Assembly (NCBI GenBank): GCA_963782415.1
Contig: CAWAJT010000007.1
Coordinates: forward strand, 248,001-312,000
Direction: 5' to 3'
Origin: Bog-473 sp963782415
GTDB lineage: Bacteria > Actinomycetota > Acidimicrobiia > Acidimicrobiales > RAAP-2
Length of the DNA stretch: 64,000 bases
The notes below the pieces were generated by a model. The model did not search any database. It had not been told where the DNA came from and was given only the letters and a program-made list of their open reading frames with translations. The position numbers and the translations under genes were made by a program. Below, one piece after another: positions 42,850 to 51,099 of this stretch; the first letter of the stretch is position 1; every line of letters begins with the position of its first letter.

Positions 42850-43353
42850 GTGTCGGACTACGAGTGGCTCGTGGAGCTGGCGGCGAAAGGGTTGGCCCAG
42901 CGAGACACCTACCCGATGCCCACGTCGGTCTCGACGCCCGAGGCGTTCTACGAGGTGATGGCCCGCGCCGCACTTGATGCCATCGGCCTCCGCGCGCTCC
43001 TCGAGGAGGTCGCTCGCCATGAGCACGACCTGAAAGTCGACGCCGACCCACCGGAAGTCAACGCCGATCCTCCGGAAGTGGACGACCCACCGGAAGTCAA
43101 CGACGACCCACCGGAAGTCAACGACGGCCCACTAGAAGGGGACGACGGCCCACCAGAAGGGGACGACGGCCCACCAGAAGAGGCGGTGGCGGCCGATGCC
43201 GGGGCGGCGCTCTCCCATGAGACTGTGTTTTCGTCCGCGTCCATGCAGATGCCGGTGACGGCTCCGGGCGATCTGGGCGGTGAAGAATGCGACGCGGCCC
43301 CTCGGGGCGAGCGGACGCCGCGAAAGGTAGAGAACGCCCGGCTCAGGCGATAA
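42850..43353 (+). CDS. hypothetical protein with acidic proline-rich heptad repeats
   Basis: A 167-residue protein of unknown function. Residues 1-65 look like a folded helical domain (YEWLVELAAKGLAQRDTYPMP, VMARAALDAIGLRALLEEVA). Residues about 65-112 are seven tandem copies of a 6-7-residue acidic unit, DPPEVND and later DGPPEGD. The rest is low-complexity with a basic end. The repeat is probably an extended spacer. GTG 42850 has TAGACT 6 bases upstream. No membrane span or signal peptide. It lies alone between a PatB-like gene and a convergent carotenoid oxygenase gene. Confidence 0.6.
   Translation: MSDYEWLVELAAKGLAQRDTYPMPTSVSTPEAFYEVMARAALDAIGLRALLEEVARHEHDLKVDADPPEVNADPPEVDDPPEVNDDPPEVNDGPLEGDDGPPEGDDGPPEEAVAADAGAALSHETVFSSASMQMPVTAPGDLGGEECDAAPRGERTPRKVENARLRR
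43041..43182 (+). repeat. tandem 21-base (partly 18-base) repeat encoding D-P-P-E-V-N-D
   Basis: About seven head-to-tail units built around GACCCACCGGAAGTCAAC and its variant GACGGCCCACCAGAAGGG. The two variant types are grouped, which suggests expansion by slipped-strand or unequal exchange after they diverged. All units keep the reading frame. Confidence 0.85.
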
Positions 43354-43443
43354 CCGTGGCATCGACTTCCGACGGCGCGAGCCGTATGGCAACGCGAGTG
43401 TGTCGAGAGAGCGACCTGACGGTCTGACGCGGCGCCTGCCCCG

Positions 43444-44892
43444 TCAGCGATAACGATCAGCCGGAACCCACTCGCCGTGGCTGCGCACGGGCAGGCGTGC
43501 GGGAAGATGGATCACGGCTTCGGGCCGCCGTCGCCCCAGTAACGACGCATCAAGGACGTAGAGGTCGCTCGCGCTGCGGTCAGGGTTGTCGACGAGGGTC
43601 AGGAGCCACCCCTCGTTGTCCGCGTGGCCGTCGACGGCACGCACGAAGAGCGGCTCTGACGGCGTTCGGCCGGCACCGGGGTTCCAGGCCGCCACCTCGT
43701 CGCGGGCCAGGTCGAACTGCAATACCCCGATCGGAGCGGCCTGGGAGGCGTTGCTGCTCGAACTGGCCGCCGCCCACGCCGTCTCCAGTGTGTAGCCGTA
43801 CCGGAAGGGTGCGCCCTCGCATTGGGCGTCGATACGCGGGTACTCGACGAAGCGGTCGTCGAGTTGGACCCGTTCGACGCGGTCGCCTTGAATCCGCCAG
43901 CGTTCCAGCACGCCCAGGGTTCCCCCGATGCCGGTGAGCCCGATGCCGGCCGGGCTGACCACGGACGCCGAGAGGTCGATCGGCTGGCCCTGTTCGGGAA
44001 CGCTGTAGCGGCACACGTAGAGGACGATTGCGCCCTCTGGCTCGTCGTAGGCGCCCAGCACGTGCGTCACGAGGCATGGGTCGAGCCGGATCCACCGCAC
44101 TGCAGCGCGGTCGTCGTGCCGCCGCACCACGCCGATCCAGCCTTCCGCCCCCGGCACCCATCCGAAGGGCACCGTGCTCGTGCTGCCCGGCGACGTCGAC
44201 AACCTCGCCGTGGGTGACTCAAGGAACACGACGTGCTCTGCGGTGACGCCAATATCGTGCTGCCAGGTCGCCCGCTCCAGCTCGACGGACTGGGCGGCCC
44301 GCAACGCTCCGGCAGCATCCCATTCGCCTATGCGCAGGAAGATGCCCTCTCCTTCGTCGCCTCCGACGTCGGCCGGGCCGCCCCCCTCGACGCCGAACAA
44401 GATGCGCCCGCCGTCCGAAGCAAGCCGGTGCACGTGCGACGCGACCGGAACGGTCAGTCCGCCGGCGAACGCCTCCGGCTCCAAGAAGCGTGAGTACTGA
44501 AAGGGAATGCCGGCCTCGGGGAGCGCGAGCAGCGAGCCGGCGTGCCAGAAGACGCCGGCGTCGGCCTCGGATTCCTGGCGCTGGTACCAGACAGCCTTGC
44601 CATCCCTGAGCTCCATGGCATGGAGGGCTCCGACCATGCCGCTCGAGCGCTCACCATTGTCGTGCGAGCCCGGGTCACCCGTCCCGCCGGCGCTGCTTGC
44701 ACCGCCGGCACCGTCCGCACCGGCGGCACCGTCCGCTTGATCGGCCCAGGTGGCCGACCCCTCGTCCCCGTGTCCCCACGGCCACGCCGGACCAACTCGA
44801 AACAGGGTTCCCTGCAGGTCGGGAGGCAGGGACCCCGACATCTGCAGGGGGAGTGATCCGTTGTCTGCGGCCCCAACTCCGGCCACGGTCAT
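43444..44892 (-). CDS. carotenoid oxygenase family protein
   Basis: An Fe(II)-dependent carotenoid/apocarotenoid cleavage dioxygenase-like protein of 482 residues. The start PPDLQGTLFRVGPAWP is typical, and probable iron-ligand histidines lie in ATWQHDIGVT near residue 213, CLVTHVLGAYDEP near 282 and SHGEWVPADRY at the C-terminus, with others near VASHVHRLASDGG. A low-complexity Gly/Ala/Asp insert (about residues 48-75) sits in an early loop. Substrate unknown; a role in retinal or apocarotenoid formation is possible. The ATG is 74 bases from the divergent tyrS start. Confidence 0.85.
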   Translation of the reverse strand: MTVAGVGAADNGSLPLQMSGSLPPDLQGTLFRVGPAWPWGHGDEGSATWADQADGAAGADGAGGASSAGGTGDPGSHDNGERSSGMVGALHAMELRDGKAVWYQRQESEADAGVFWHAGSLLALPEAGIPFQYSRFLEPEAFAGGLTVPVASHVHRLASDGGRILFGVEGGGPADVGGDEGEGIFLRIGEWDAAGALRAAQSVELERATWQHDIGVTAEHVVFLESPTARLSTSPGSTSTVPFGWVPGAEGWIGVVRRHDDRAAVRWIRLDPCLVTHVLGAYDEPEGAIVLYVCRYSVPEQGQPIDLSASVVSPAGIGLTGIGGTLGVLERWRIQGDRVERVQLDDRFVEYPRIDAQCEGAPFRYGYTLETAWAAASSSSNASQAAPIGVLQFDLARDEVAAWNPGAGRTPSEPLFVRAVDGHADNEGWLLTLVDNPDRSASDLYVLDASLLGRRRPEAVIHLPARLPVRSHGEWVPADRYR

Positions 44893-44966
44893 CTGATCAC
44901 GGCTCTCGACGGTTCGCAGACGTCCACGCGGCCAACCAACCTACCTGCGTATGGCAGAGTCGAGGC

Positions 44967-46232
44967 ATGCCCACGCTCTCGGAGGACCTCTCCTTCCGCG
45001 GCCTGATCCATCAAATGACCGACACGGATCTCCTGAAGCGTTTCGACGAGCCCGGGCTCACCGTCTATGCCGGCTTCGACCCGTCCGCCGACAGCCTCCA
45101 CGTCGGTAACCTGATGCAGCTCTGCACGCTGCGCAGGTTCCAGGAGGCCGGCCACCGCCCCATCTCCCTCGCCGGCGGCGGTACGGGCATGATCGGCGAC
45201 CCGGGCGGCAAGCAGGACGAGCGCCAGTTGCTCGACCTGAAGACCGTCGAGGGCTACCTCGAGGGCATCCGGCCCCAACTCGGCCAGTTCCTCGACCTGG
45301 ACCAGGCCCTGCTGCTCAACAACGCCGACTGGCTCGCGAAGCTGTCCACGCTCGAGTACCTGCGAGACGTGGGGAAGCACTTCACCGTCAACCAGATGGT
45401 GGCCAAGGAATCGGTCAAGAGCCGCTTCGAGCGGCCCGAGCAGGGGATCTCCTACACGGAATTCAGCTACATGCTCCTGCAGGCGTACGACTTCCTGCGC
45501 CTGCACCTCGACCACGGGTGCACTGTGCAGTTCGGCGGCAGCGACCAGTGGGGCAACATCACCATGGGCGTCGACTTCATCCGCAAGGTCTCCGGCGACG
45601 AAGTGTGGGGCTTCACCACGCCGCTGATCGTGAAGGCGGACGGGACCAAGTACGGCAAGACCGAATCGGGCACGGTCTGGCTCGACGCAAAGCGCACCAG
45701 CCCCTTCACCATGTACCAATTCTTCCTCCACGCGCCGGACGAGCAGGTCGGGGAGCTGCTGCGCTTCTTGACCTTTCTCGGTCACGAGGAGATCACCGAC
45801 CTCGACCGTCAGACCGCTGCGCAGCCGCAAAACCGCGAGGCGCAACGAGCGCTGGCCCGGTCCGTCACCGGCATGGTGCACGGGGATGCTGAGGTGGCCA
45901 GGTGTGAAGAGGCGTCGACCGCCCTCTTCGGCGTAGAGATCGCCGGGCTCAGCGAGGACATGCTGCTCGCCGTCACCGAGGACGCGCCGACCACCATCGT
46001 GTCGAGGAACGAGCTTTTGGACGGTCTGACCCTGATCGAGATCCTCAATCGCACCGGCCTCATGCGGTCCAAGAAGGAGGCGCGCCAGAAGGTCGAGCAG
46101 GGTGGCGTCTCGGTCAACAACGTGCGTCAGACGGATGGCGGGCGCACGTTCACGGCATCCGATCTGCTGCACGACCGCTACCTCTTGCTGCGGAAGGGCC
46201 GAAAAGAGGTCCATATCGTCCGGACCACATGA
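44967..46232 (+). CDS. tyrS: tyrosyl-tRNA synthetase
   Basis: A class I aminoacyl-tRNA synthetase charging tRNA-Tyr, 421 residues as usual. The N-terminal catalytic domain has GFDPSADSLHVGNLMQL (the HIGH-like motif) near residue 36, GGSDQWGNITMG near 192 and KADGTKYGKTESGTVWLD (the KMSKS-like motif, KYGKT) near 228. A C-terminal S4 domain follows (SKKEARQKVEQGGVSVNN). The frame is open upstream, antisense to the carotenoid oxygenase gene, but ATG 44967 matches the family start. The stop overlaps the next gene (ATGA). Confidence 0.97.
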   Translation: MPTLSEDLSFRGLIHQMTDTDLLKRFDEPGLTVYAGFDPSADSLHVGNLMQLCTLRRFQEAGHRPISLAGGGTGMIGDPGGKQDERQLLDLKTVEGYLEGIRPQLGQFLDLDQALLLNNADWLAKLSTLEYLRDVGKHFTVNQMVAKESVKSRFERPEQGISYTEFSYMLLQAYDFLRLHLDHGCTVQFGGSDQWGNITMGVDFIRKVSGDEVWGFTTPLIVKADGTKYGKTESGTVWLDAKRTSPFTMYQFFLHAPDEQVGELLRFLTFLGHEEITDLDRQTAAQPQNREAQRALARSVTGMVHGDAEVARCEEASTALFGVEIAGLSEDMLLAVTEDAPTTIVSRNELLDGLTLIEILNRTGLMRSKKEARQKVEQGGVSVNNVRQTDGGRTFTASDLLHDRYLLLRKGRKEVHIVRTT

Positions 46233-46735
46233 GGCGGCGGGTGCTCGCCGTCTCACTCGTGCTCCTCGTCGGCGGCGCGATGATGCTGAGCTCGTGTGCC
46301 GGCGAGGACCAGATGGGATCGCCGGCCCACCGCATGTCGGTCTGGGTGGGCGGCACCAGCCTGGGTGAGGACATCGCCACACTGATCGCCGACAACGCGC
46401 GGATCCCCAAGGACGTGCCGAATGGGGCGGGCGCCGTGCACGCGGCATGCGCCACACTGCTCAACGATGCTGAAAAAGCGAACACGAGCCTCCCGTCGCC
46501 CGACCCCGAGGTGACCGACCTGTTGACCAAGGCATACGGACTCGAAGGCACGGCCGGCAACGAATGCTTCGACGCCGGGACGACGAACACCAAGGAGCTG
46601 GCCCAGTCCGCCCGCAACACGATCAGGGCTGAGGCCCTCTACAACCAGGCACTCCAACGCATTCGCCAGATTGACGGCCGTCCGGTGTCCACCACGACGA
46701 CAACCGACAATTCGAGCGGGAGCATCTTCGGATGA
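46229..46735 (+). CDS. putative lipoprotein
   Basis: A 168-residue exported protein. The signal peptide RRRVLAVSLVLLVGGAMM ends in a lipobox LSSC, so acylation at Cys23 is predicted. The mature part is helical with two further cysteines (AACATLL, NECFDAG) and ends in a Thr/Ser-rich tail. Function unknown. It overlaps both neighbours by 4 bases (ATGA), placing it in one operon with tyrS and the flavin reductase-like gene. Confidence 0.72.
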   Translation: MRRRVLAVSLVLLVGGAMMLSSCAGEDQMGSPAHRMSVWVGGTSLGEDIATLIADNARIPKDVPNGAGAVHAACATLLNDAEKANTSLPSPDPEVTDLLTKAYGLEGTAGNECFDAGTTNTKELAQSARNTIRAEALYNQALQRIRQIDGRPVSTTTTTDNSSGSIFG

Positions 46736-47280
46736 GCCCGAGGAGGCGCACCCCGGGCGAAGACACCCCGGCCGACGAGCTGGACCGCCACCGGCGCCGG
46801 GTCCTGTGGGCGCTCCCCACCGGCCTGTACCTGATCGGCAGTCGTCACGGCGACGAGGTCAATCTCATGACGGCCAACCTCGTGGTCCAGGTCTGCATGG
46901 AGCCCAAGCTGGTCGGGGTGGCGGTGGAGAGCGCGGCGCGCACGGCGCGGCTGGTCGAGGCCGGCAGGGGGTTCACGGTCTCACTCCTCGAGCGTGGCGA
47001 CCGGGACGTGGTGCGTCGGTTCGTGAAACCGGTCGAGGACGAAGATGTTGCGCGCGGCCCTCACGGGGCTGTCCTCGCGTTGTCGGGGCAGCCCATCGCC
47101 GAGGTCGGACCGGGCAAGCGGCCGATCCTGGCGTCGGCCGCCGGTTATCTGGATTGCCGGTTGACGAGCACGATCCATCTTGGGAGCCACATCTTCTGCA
47201 TCGGCGAGGTCACCGAGGTCGGTGGTGAGCCCGTGGATGTGCTGCGCATGGAAGACACCCGCATGCACTACGGAGGATGA
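46732..47280 (+). CDS. flavin reductase-like domain protein
   Basis: A 182-residue FMN-binding split-barrel protein: LWALPTGLYLIGSRHGDEVNLMTANLVVQVCMEP is the typical N-terminal sheet (quoted in two overlapping parts, LWALPTGLYLIGSRH and NLMTANLVVQVCMEP), followed by VGVAVESAARTARLVEAG and ending HLGSHIFCIGEVTEV. Such proteins bind FMN and reduce flavin or act in two-component monooxygenases. The ATG overlaps the lipoprotein stop. Partner enzyme unknown. Confidence 0.8.
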   Translation: MSPRRRTPGEDTPADELDRHRRRVLWALPTGLYLIGSRHGDEVNLMTANLVVQVCMEPKLVGVAVESAARTARLVEAGRGFTVSLLERGDRDVVRRFVKPVEDEDVARGPHGAVLALSGQPIAEVGPGKRPILASAAGYLDCRLTSTIHLGSHIFCIGEVTEVGGEPVDVLRMEDTRMHYGG

Positions 47281-47300
47281 CCAGCGTCGGGCAGCGGGGA

Positions 47301-47543
47301 TCAGCCCGAGCCGTCGACACCCGACCCCGGGGGCGGCCGCAGATCGATGCGCAGCGTCAGGATGCCGTCGACGAGCTCGGCTTCGGCATCGCCGATCATG
47401 GCGAAGTCCATGAAATCGCGCTGGGCCTGCTCTCGGAAGCGCTGACGCTCGGGGCCTTCGATCGGCGGCATCCCCCTCGTCCGGACCGCCTCGGCGCGGG
47501 CCCGAAAGCGGCTCACCATCTCTTGCGGATCGAACCCGGGCAT
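47301..47543 (-). CDS. small hypothetical protein
   Basis: An 80-residue protein of unknown function. It begins PGFDPQEMVSRFRARAEAVRTRG, a basic helix, and continues QRDFMDFAMIGDAEAELVDGILTLRIDLRP, probably a beta hairpin (given here in two parts of the chain). Normal codon use and a TACGCT box 7 bases before ATG 47543 on the minus strand support it. It is convergent with the flavin reductase-like gene. Confidence 0.6.
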   Translation of the reverse strand: MPGFDPQEMVSRFRARAEAVRTRGMPPIEGPERQRFREQAQRDFMDFAMIGDAEAELVDGILTLRIDLRPPPGSGVDGSG

Positions 47544-47550
47544 GGCGTGC

Positions 47551-47556
47551 AGCGTA
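47551..47556 (-). promoter_or_regulatory. candidate -10 box, leaderless start at 47543
   Basis: Read on the minus strand this is TACGCT, 7 bases before ATG 47543. It lies in the 29-base gap shared with the divergent SnoaL-like gene. Confidence 0.45.
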
Positions 47557-47572
47557 GGTGTTCAATTGGGGG

Positions 47573-47949
47573 ATGAGCGACGATCATCCGGGGCGCCCGG
47601 CAACACCGTGCACGGCCGGGGCCATTGCGGACAGCGTCCGGCGCAGCCTCGAGACCTCCGATCTTGACGCCTTCGGCGTCCTCCTCAGCCCGGACGCCCA
47701 GTGGGGCCCTCCGGGTGCGACCAAGCCGCCATGCCGGAATCGAGACCAGGTGCTGGCCTGGTACACGCCAGGGGACACCGACAGGGTCGACGGGCCACCG
47801 TGAACGAGGTCGAAATCCACGGTGATGCGCTGCTGGTCGCCCTCCGGCTCGACGATGGTCACGAGCGCTGGCAGGTCTTGCGGGTCGGGCCCCAGGGCAT
47901 CACCGATATCCGGGGGTTCGACGACCGGCACAGCGCACGCCAAGAATGA
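47573..47949 (+). CDS. SnoaL/NTF2-like protein, frameshifted
   Basis: The first part reads AGAIADSVRRSLETSDLDAFG, then LLSPDAQWGPPG and CRNRDQVLAWY, the usual N-terminal half of a SnoaL-like domain. The frame then stops at 47803. Removing the second AC of a TACAC near 47762-47767 joins it to the frame encoding VNEVEIHGDALLVALRLDD and ITDIRGFDDR, ending at 47949. The corrected protein has about 125 residues. Whether it is a true pseudogene or a sequence error cannot be told. Function unknown. Confidence 0.6.
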
Positions 47950-47992
47950 GGGGTGTGACCTGGGGCCGGGCAGGCCTGTCGCCTCCAACCAC

Positions 47993-47998
47993 TACAAT
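47993..47998 (+). promoter_or_regulatory. candidate -10 box
   Basis: TACAAT, about 84 bases before the small gene at 48082, in a gap otherwise free of genes. No clear -35 box was seen. Confidence 0.3.
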
Positions 47999-48081
47999 GG
48001 GTCAACGGTCGACCTGTCCGTACGGTTCGGCCGTAAGGGGCGGCACGCCAAGATGCGGACCGGGTGTGACAAGGAGTTCTC

Positions 48082-48288
48082 GTGAAAAAGGGACGCCATC
48101 GGCGCTTCGAGGAAGCGCGCAGCCTGAAGCGGTCTTCGACCGAGTCGACGGGACGATGTGCCGAGTGCGGTGCCGAGCCGGACGATGTCCACGCGTCTTG
48201 GTGCCTGGCGGAGGAAGACCAGTACGACCGAATCCTCGGCTCCATGCCGACGAGCGCCGTCGCTGACGACGATCCCCTGAAGGATTAG
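48082..48288 (+). CDS. small hypothetical protein with a CxxC motif
   Basis: A 68-residue protein. The basic N-terminus (KKGRHRRFEEARSLKR) is followed by GRCAECGAEPDDVHASWC, possibly a small zinc-binding motif of three cysteines and a histidine, and then an acidic tail. GTG 48082 follows AAGGAG with good spacing. Function unknown; it may be a nucleic-acid-binding small protein, which is inference from composition only. Confidence 0.6.
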   Translation: MKKGRHRRFEEARSLKRSSTESTGRCAECGAEPDDVHASWCLAEEDQYDRILGSMPTSAVADDDPLKD

Positions 48289-48320
48289 CGCTGCCGCTCG
48301 CCCGGCGCGAGCAGCAGGCC

Positions 48321-49088
48321 TCAGTCGGACTCAGCCGCTCCGGTGTCCCGCCGGCTCCGCACGGCCGGGTGGGGGAGCGCGACGCCTCTCGTGCGCAGTC
48401 GTTCGCGCTCGTGCACCAACGCCACGAACCGGTCGTAGACCTTGGCGCCGACCATCTTGGTCAGTTCGGGCCGCATCTCTTCGTAGACGGGCTTGCTCCC
48501 GACGAAGGCCTCGGGCCCTTCGGTGCACCACCAGTGGAACTCGCGTCCGCCCTTGCCCCAGTGACGGCGGTCCCACTGGCGGATGACCGAGGTGACATGC
48601 CCCTCGTCATCATCGACGGCGTCCTCACGGCGCAGGGGGAGCTGCCAGCAGACCTCGGGTTTGAGCGTCATATGGTCGACGCCCCGGTTCATGGCGGCGA
48701 CGTGGAACGCACATCCGACGCCGCCGGCGAACCCGGGCTTGTTCAAGAAGATGCACGCGTCGTCGACCAGGCGTGTCACGGTGTCGCCCTCCTTGGTGAC
48801 GCGGATCACGCTCTTCTTGGTTCCGTGGTTCTGCCATTCGTCGGGCGAGAGCGTGGCGGCGGCCTTCTCGACTCGCCGGGCGTCCTTCTTGCTCACGAGG
48901 TGTGCGCCGTAGCTGCAGCAGCCCTGCACGAGCTCGGGCGCTGGGCCGGTGAGGACGCCCTGGCAACCGTTGCCGAAAATGCACGTCCAGTTGCTGGTGA
49001 GGAATGTGGTGTCGAACATCCACGTCCGCTCTTCCTCGTCGTCCTCGAAGCTGATCCACTCGTGCGTGTCGGTCGGTGTCATGGCCAC
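48321..49088 (-). CDS. cysteine-rich hypothetical protein (possible DUF3109-like)
   Basis: A 255-residue soluble protein with eight cysteines spread over TCIFGNGCQG, QGCCSYGAH, DACIFLNK, VGCAFH, EVCWQLP and WWCTEGP. The spacing suggests a metal or Fe-S site, as in DUF3109/YkgJ-like proteins, but this is pattern-based. The frame is open far upstream, antisense to nfuA. GTG 49088 is chosen because TATCGT lies 8 bases before it on the minus strand; ATG 49082 is two codons later. It is divergent from nfuA, an Fe-S carrier gene, which fits a metal-related role without proving it. Confidence 0.68.
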   Translation of the reverse strand: MAMTPTDTHEWISFEDDEEERTWMFDTTFLTSNWTCIFGNGCQGVLTGPAPELVQGCCSYGAHLVSKKDARRVEKAAATLSPDEWQNHGTKKSVIRVTKEGDTVTRLVDDACIFLNKPGFAGGVGCAFHVAAMNRGVDHMTLKPEVCWQLPLRREDAVDDDEGHVTSVIRQWDRRHWGKGGREFHWWCTEGPEAFVGSKPVYEEMRPELTKMVGAKVYDRFVALVHERERLRTRGVALPHPAVRSRRDTGAAESD

Positions 49089-49096
49089 AACCAGGC

Positions 49097-49102
49097 ACGA
49101 TA
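49097..49102 (-). promoter_or_regulatory. candidate -10 box, leaderless start of the cysteine-rich gene
   Basis: Read on the minus strand this is TATCGT, 8 bases before GTG 49088. Confidence 0.45.
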
Positions 49103-49142
49103 CAGCGTGCACGCCGGAGGTCGACGCACGGCCCGCACGCCG

Positions 49143-49148
49143 TAGACT
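49143..49148 (+). promoter_or_regulatory. candidate -10 box, leaderless start of the NfuA-type gene
   Basis: TAGACT ends 6 bases before ATG 49155. The divergent cysteine-rich gene has its own box 41 bases away. Confidence 0.55.
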
Positions 49149-49154
49149 GGCTCT

Positions 49155-49820
49155 ATGGCCACGACCGCTGAAGATCTGCAGACAACCACGACCACGCCCG
49201 TCGTCACGCTCACGCCGGAGGCGCACAAGATCGTGCGCGACGCCATCGCGCAGGAACCGGAACCGGCATCGCTGGCCCTCTGGCTCGAGGTGCGCGGGGT
49301 GCAGGCGGGGTCCTTCATCTACGACCTCTACTTCCAGGCAGTCGCGGACGCAGCCGACGGGGACGCCAGCCACAGCCAGGACGAGCTCGTCGTCGTCATT
49401 CCGGAGGCCAGCATCGACCGGCTGCGCGGCGCCCGTCTCGAGTGGTCGGAGGACGACGGCGGTGGCCTGGTTCTGGTCAATCCGAACTCGCCGACGCCGG
49501 AGGAGGCGTCGCCGGGCGTGCCGCCCGAAATTTTGGCCAAGGGCATCACGAGTCCGCTGGCGCTGCGCGTCGTCGCCGTGCTCGAGCAGGCCGTCAATCC
49601 TTCCATCGCATCCCATGGCGGCCGGGCGGATCTGGTCGCGCTGAACGACGAGGACGGCAGCGCCTACCTGCGGCTCTCCGGCGGCTGTCAGGGTTGTGCC
49701 ATGTCGCAGATGACGCTGCGCCAGGGGATCGAGACCACGTTGCTCGAAGAGGTGCCGGAACTGACCAGGGTCCTCGACGTCACCGACCACAGCGGCGGCG
49801 AGAACCCCTTCTACGAGTAG
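49155..49820 (+). CDS. NfuA-type Fe-S biogenesis protein
   Basis: A 221-residue protein. Residues about 18-110 form a degenerate A-type (IscA/HesB-like) domain without its cysteines, as in E. coli NfuA. Residues 125-205 form a NifU C-terminal domain with RLSGGCQGCAMSQMTLRQGIE, the CxxC that holds a shared 4Fe-4S cluster. These proteins deliver Fe-S clusters to target enzymes. Likely leaderless. It stands alone 67 bases before the aro-pyr run. Confidence 0.85.
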   Translation: MATTAEDLQTTTTTPVVTLTPEAHKIVRDAIAQEPEPASLALWLEVRGVQAGSFIYDLYFQAVADAADGDASHSQDELVVVIPEASIDRLRGARLEWSEDDGGGLVLVNPNSPTPEEASPGVPPEILAKGITSPLALRVVAVLEQAVNPSIASHGGRADLVALNDEDGSAYLRLSGGCQGCAMSQMTLRQGIETTLLEEVPELTRVLDVTDHSGGENPFYE

Positions 49821-49875
49821 CGTTCACCTGGTTCGCGAGAACACCGCACGCTCCAGGACGGCGTCGGCCGTCCGG

Positions 49876-49881
49876 TAGCGT
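49876..49881 (+). promoter_or_regulatory. candidate -10 box, leaderless start of aroC
   Basis: TAGCGT ends 6 bases before GTG 49888. It is the only promoter-like signal in the short gap before the aro genes and would drive aroC through nusB. Confidence 0.5.
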
Positions 49882-49887
49882 GGCTGT

Positions 49888-51099
49888 GTGCTGCGCTTTC
49901 TGACCGCCGGGGAGTCTCATGGTCGCGCCTTGGTCGTGATCGTCGAGGGCCTTCCCGCCGGGTTGCCCGTCGAGGCGTCTGACATCGCCGGCGAGCTGGC
50001 CCGCCGCCGGCTCGGCTACGGACGTGGTCCACGCATGCGGTTCGAGGCCGACGAAGTCTCCCTCGTCGGCGGGGTGAGGCACGGTCGCACGCTCGGATCG
50101 CCGGTCGCCATCGAGATCGGCAACACCGAGTGGCCCAAGTGGACCGAGGAGATGTCGCCCGAACCCGGTGCGCCGTCAAAGGTACTGACGCAGCCCAGGC
50201 CGGGACATGCGGACCTGCCGGGCATGCTCAAGTACGGCTTTGAGGATGCGCGCGACGTTCTCGAGCGAGCCTCCGCCCGCGAGACCGCGGCCCGGGTTGC
50301 CGCCGGCACGCTGGCCAAGCTGCTGCTCCATCACCTCGGGGTGACGATCGTGAGCCACATCGTCGCCCTGGGGGAAGCGGCCACGCCCCCCGGGAGCGCC
50401 CGACCGGGTGCGGGCGATCTCGGCAAGGTCGACGCCAGCGAGGTCCGCTGCTTCGACCAGAGGGCGGGCGAGGCGATGATCGCCGCCGTGAAGGCGGCCG
50501 CCAAGGTGGGCGATTCCCTCGGCGGCATCGCCGAGGTGCTGGCCTACGGGGTGCCGGTCGGCCTCGGGAGCCACGTCCACTGGGACCGCAAGCTCGACGC
50601 CAACTTGGCCCAGGCCCTCATGTCGATCCAGGCCGTCAAGGCCGTCGAGATCGGGGACGGCTGGGACAACGCGGCGCGGCGCGGCTCTGACGCACACGAT
50701 GCCATCCACTACGACGAAGCGCAGGGCTACGTCCGCCCCACCGATCGCGCCGGGGGCATTGAGGGTGGCATCTCCAACGGAGCGCTGCTGGTCGCCCGCG
50801 TGGCCATGAAGCCGTTGGCCACCTTGAACCGTCCCGTGCTCCAGACGGTGGACGTCGTCACCAAGGAGTCGACCGTCAGCTTCCGTGAGCGCACCGATGT
50901 CACCGCGGTGCCGGCCATGGGGGTCGTTGCCGAGTCGATGACCGCGCTGGTCCTCGCCGCCGAGGCGCTGCGCAAATTCGGGGGCGACTCGCTGGCCGAG
51001 GTCGTGCGCAACCGCGACGGCTTCATTGCCGCGCTCGGCACGACGCCGTCGTCCGCCGTCGGCGGCCTCACCGCGGGGCCTGACTCCGCAGCGGGATGA
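49888..51099 (+). CDS. aroC: chorismate synthase
   Basis: AroC is the FMN-dependent last enzyme of the shikimate pathway. The 403-residue protein has the three family signatures: GESHGRALVVIVEGLPAG at residues 8-25, the RASARETAARVAAG region near 132, and RSD-type RGSDAHDAI with the later GGISNGALLVARVAMKP near 293. ATG 51096 of aroK overlaps its stop. The chorismate it makes also feeds menaquinone synthesis, whose genes are in this window. Confidence 0.97.
   Translation: MLRFLTAGESHGRALVVIVEGLPAGLPVEASDIAGELARRRLGYGRGPRMRFEADEVSLVGGVRHGRTLGSPVAIEIGNTEWPKWTEEMSPEPGAPSKVLTQPRPGHADLPGMLKYGFEDARDVLERASARETAARVAAGTLAKLLLHHLGVTIVSHIVALGEAATPPGSARPGAGDLGKVDASEVRCFDQRAGEAMIAAVKAAAKVGDSLGGIAEVLAYGVPVGLGSHVHWDRKLDANLAQALMSIQAVKAVEIGDGWDNAARRGSDAHDAIHYDEAQGYVRPTDRAGGIEGGISNGALLVARVAMKPLATLNRPVLQTVDVVTKESTVSFRERTDVTAVPAMGVVAESMTALVLAAEALRKFGGDSLAEVVRNRDGFIAALGTTPSSAVGGLTAGPDSAAG

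Noticed and set aside
43041..43182. Tandem repeat considered as a CRISPR-like array
   Set aside because: Units are contiguous with no spacers and keep a reading frame, so it is a coding repeat.
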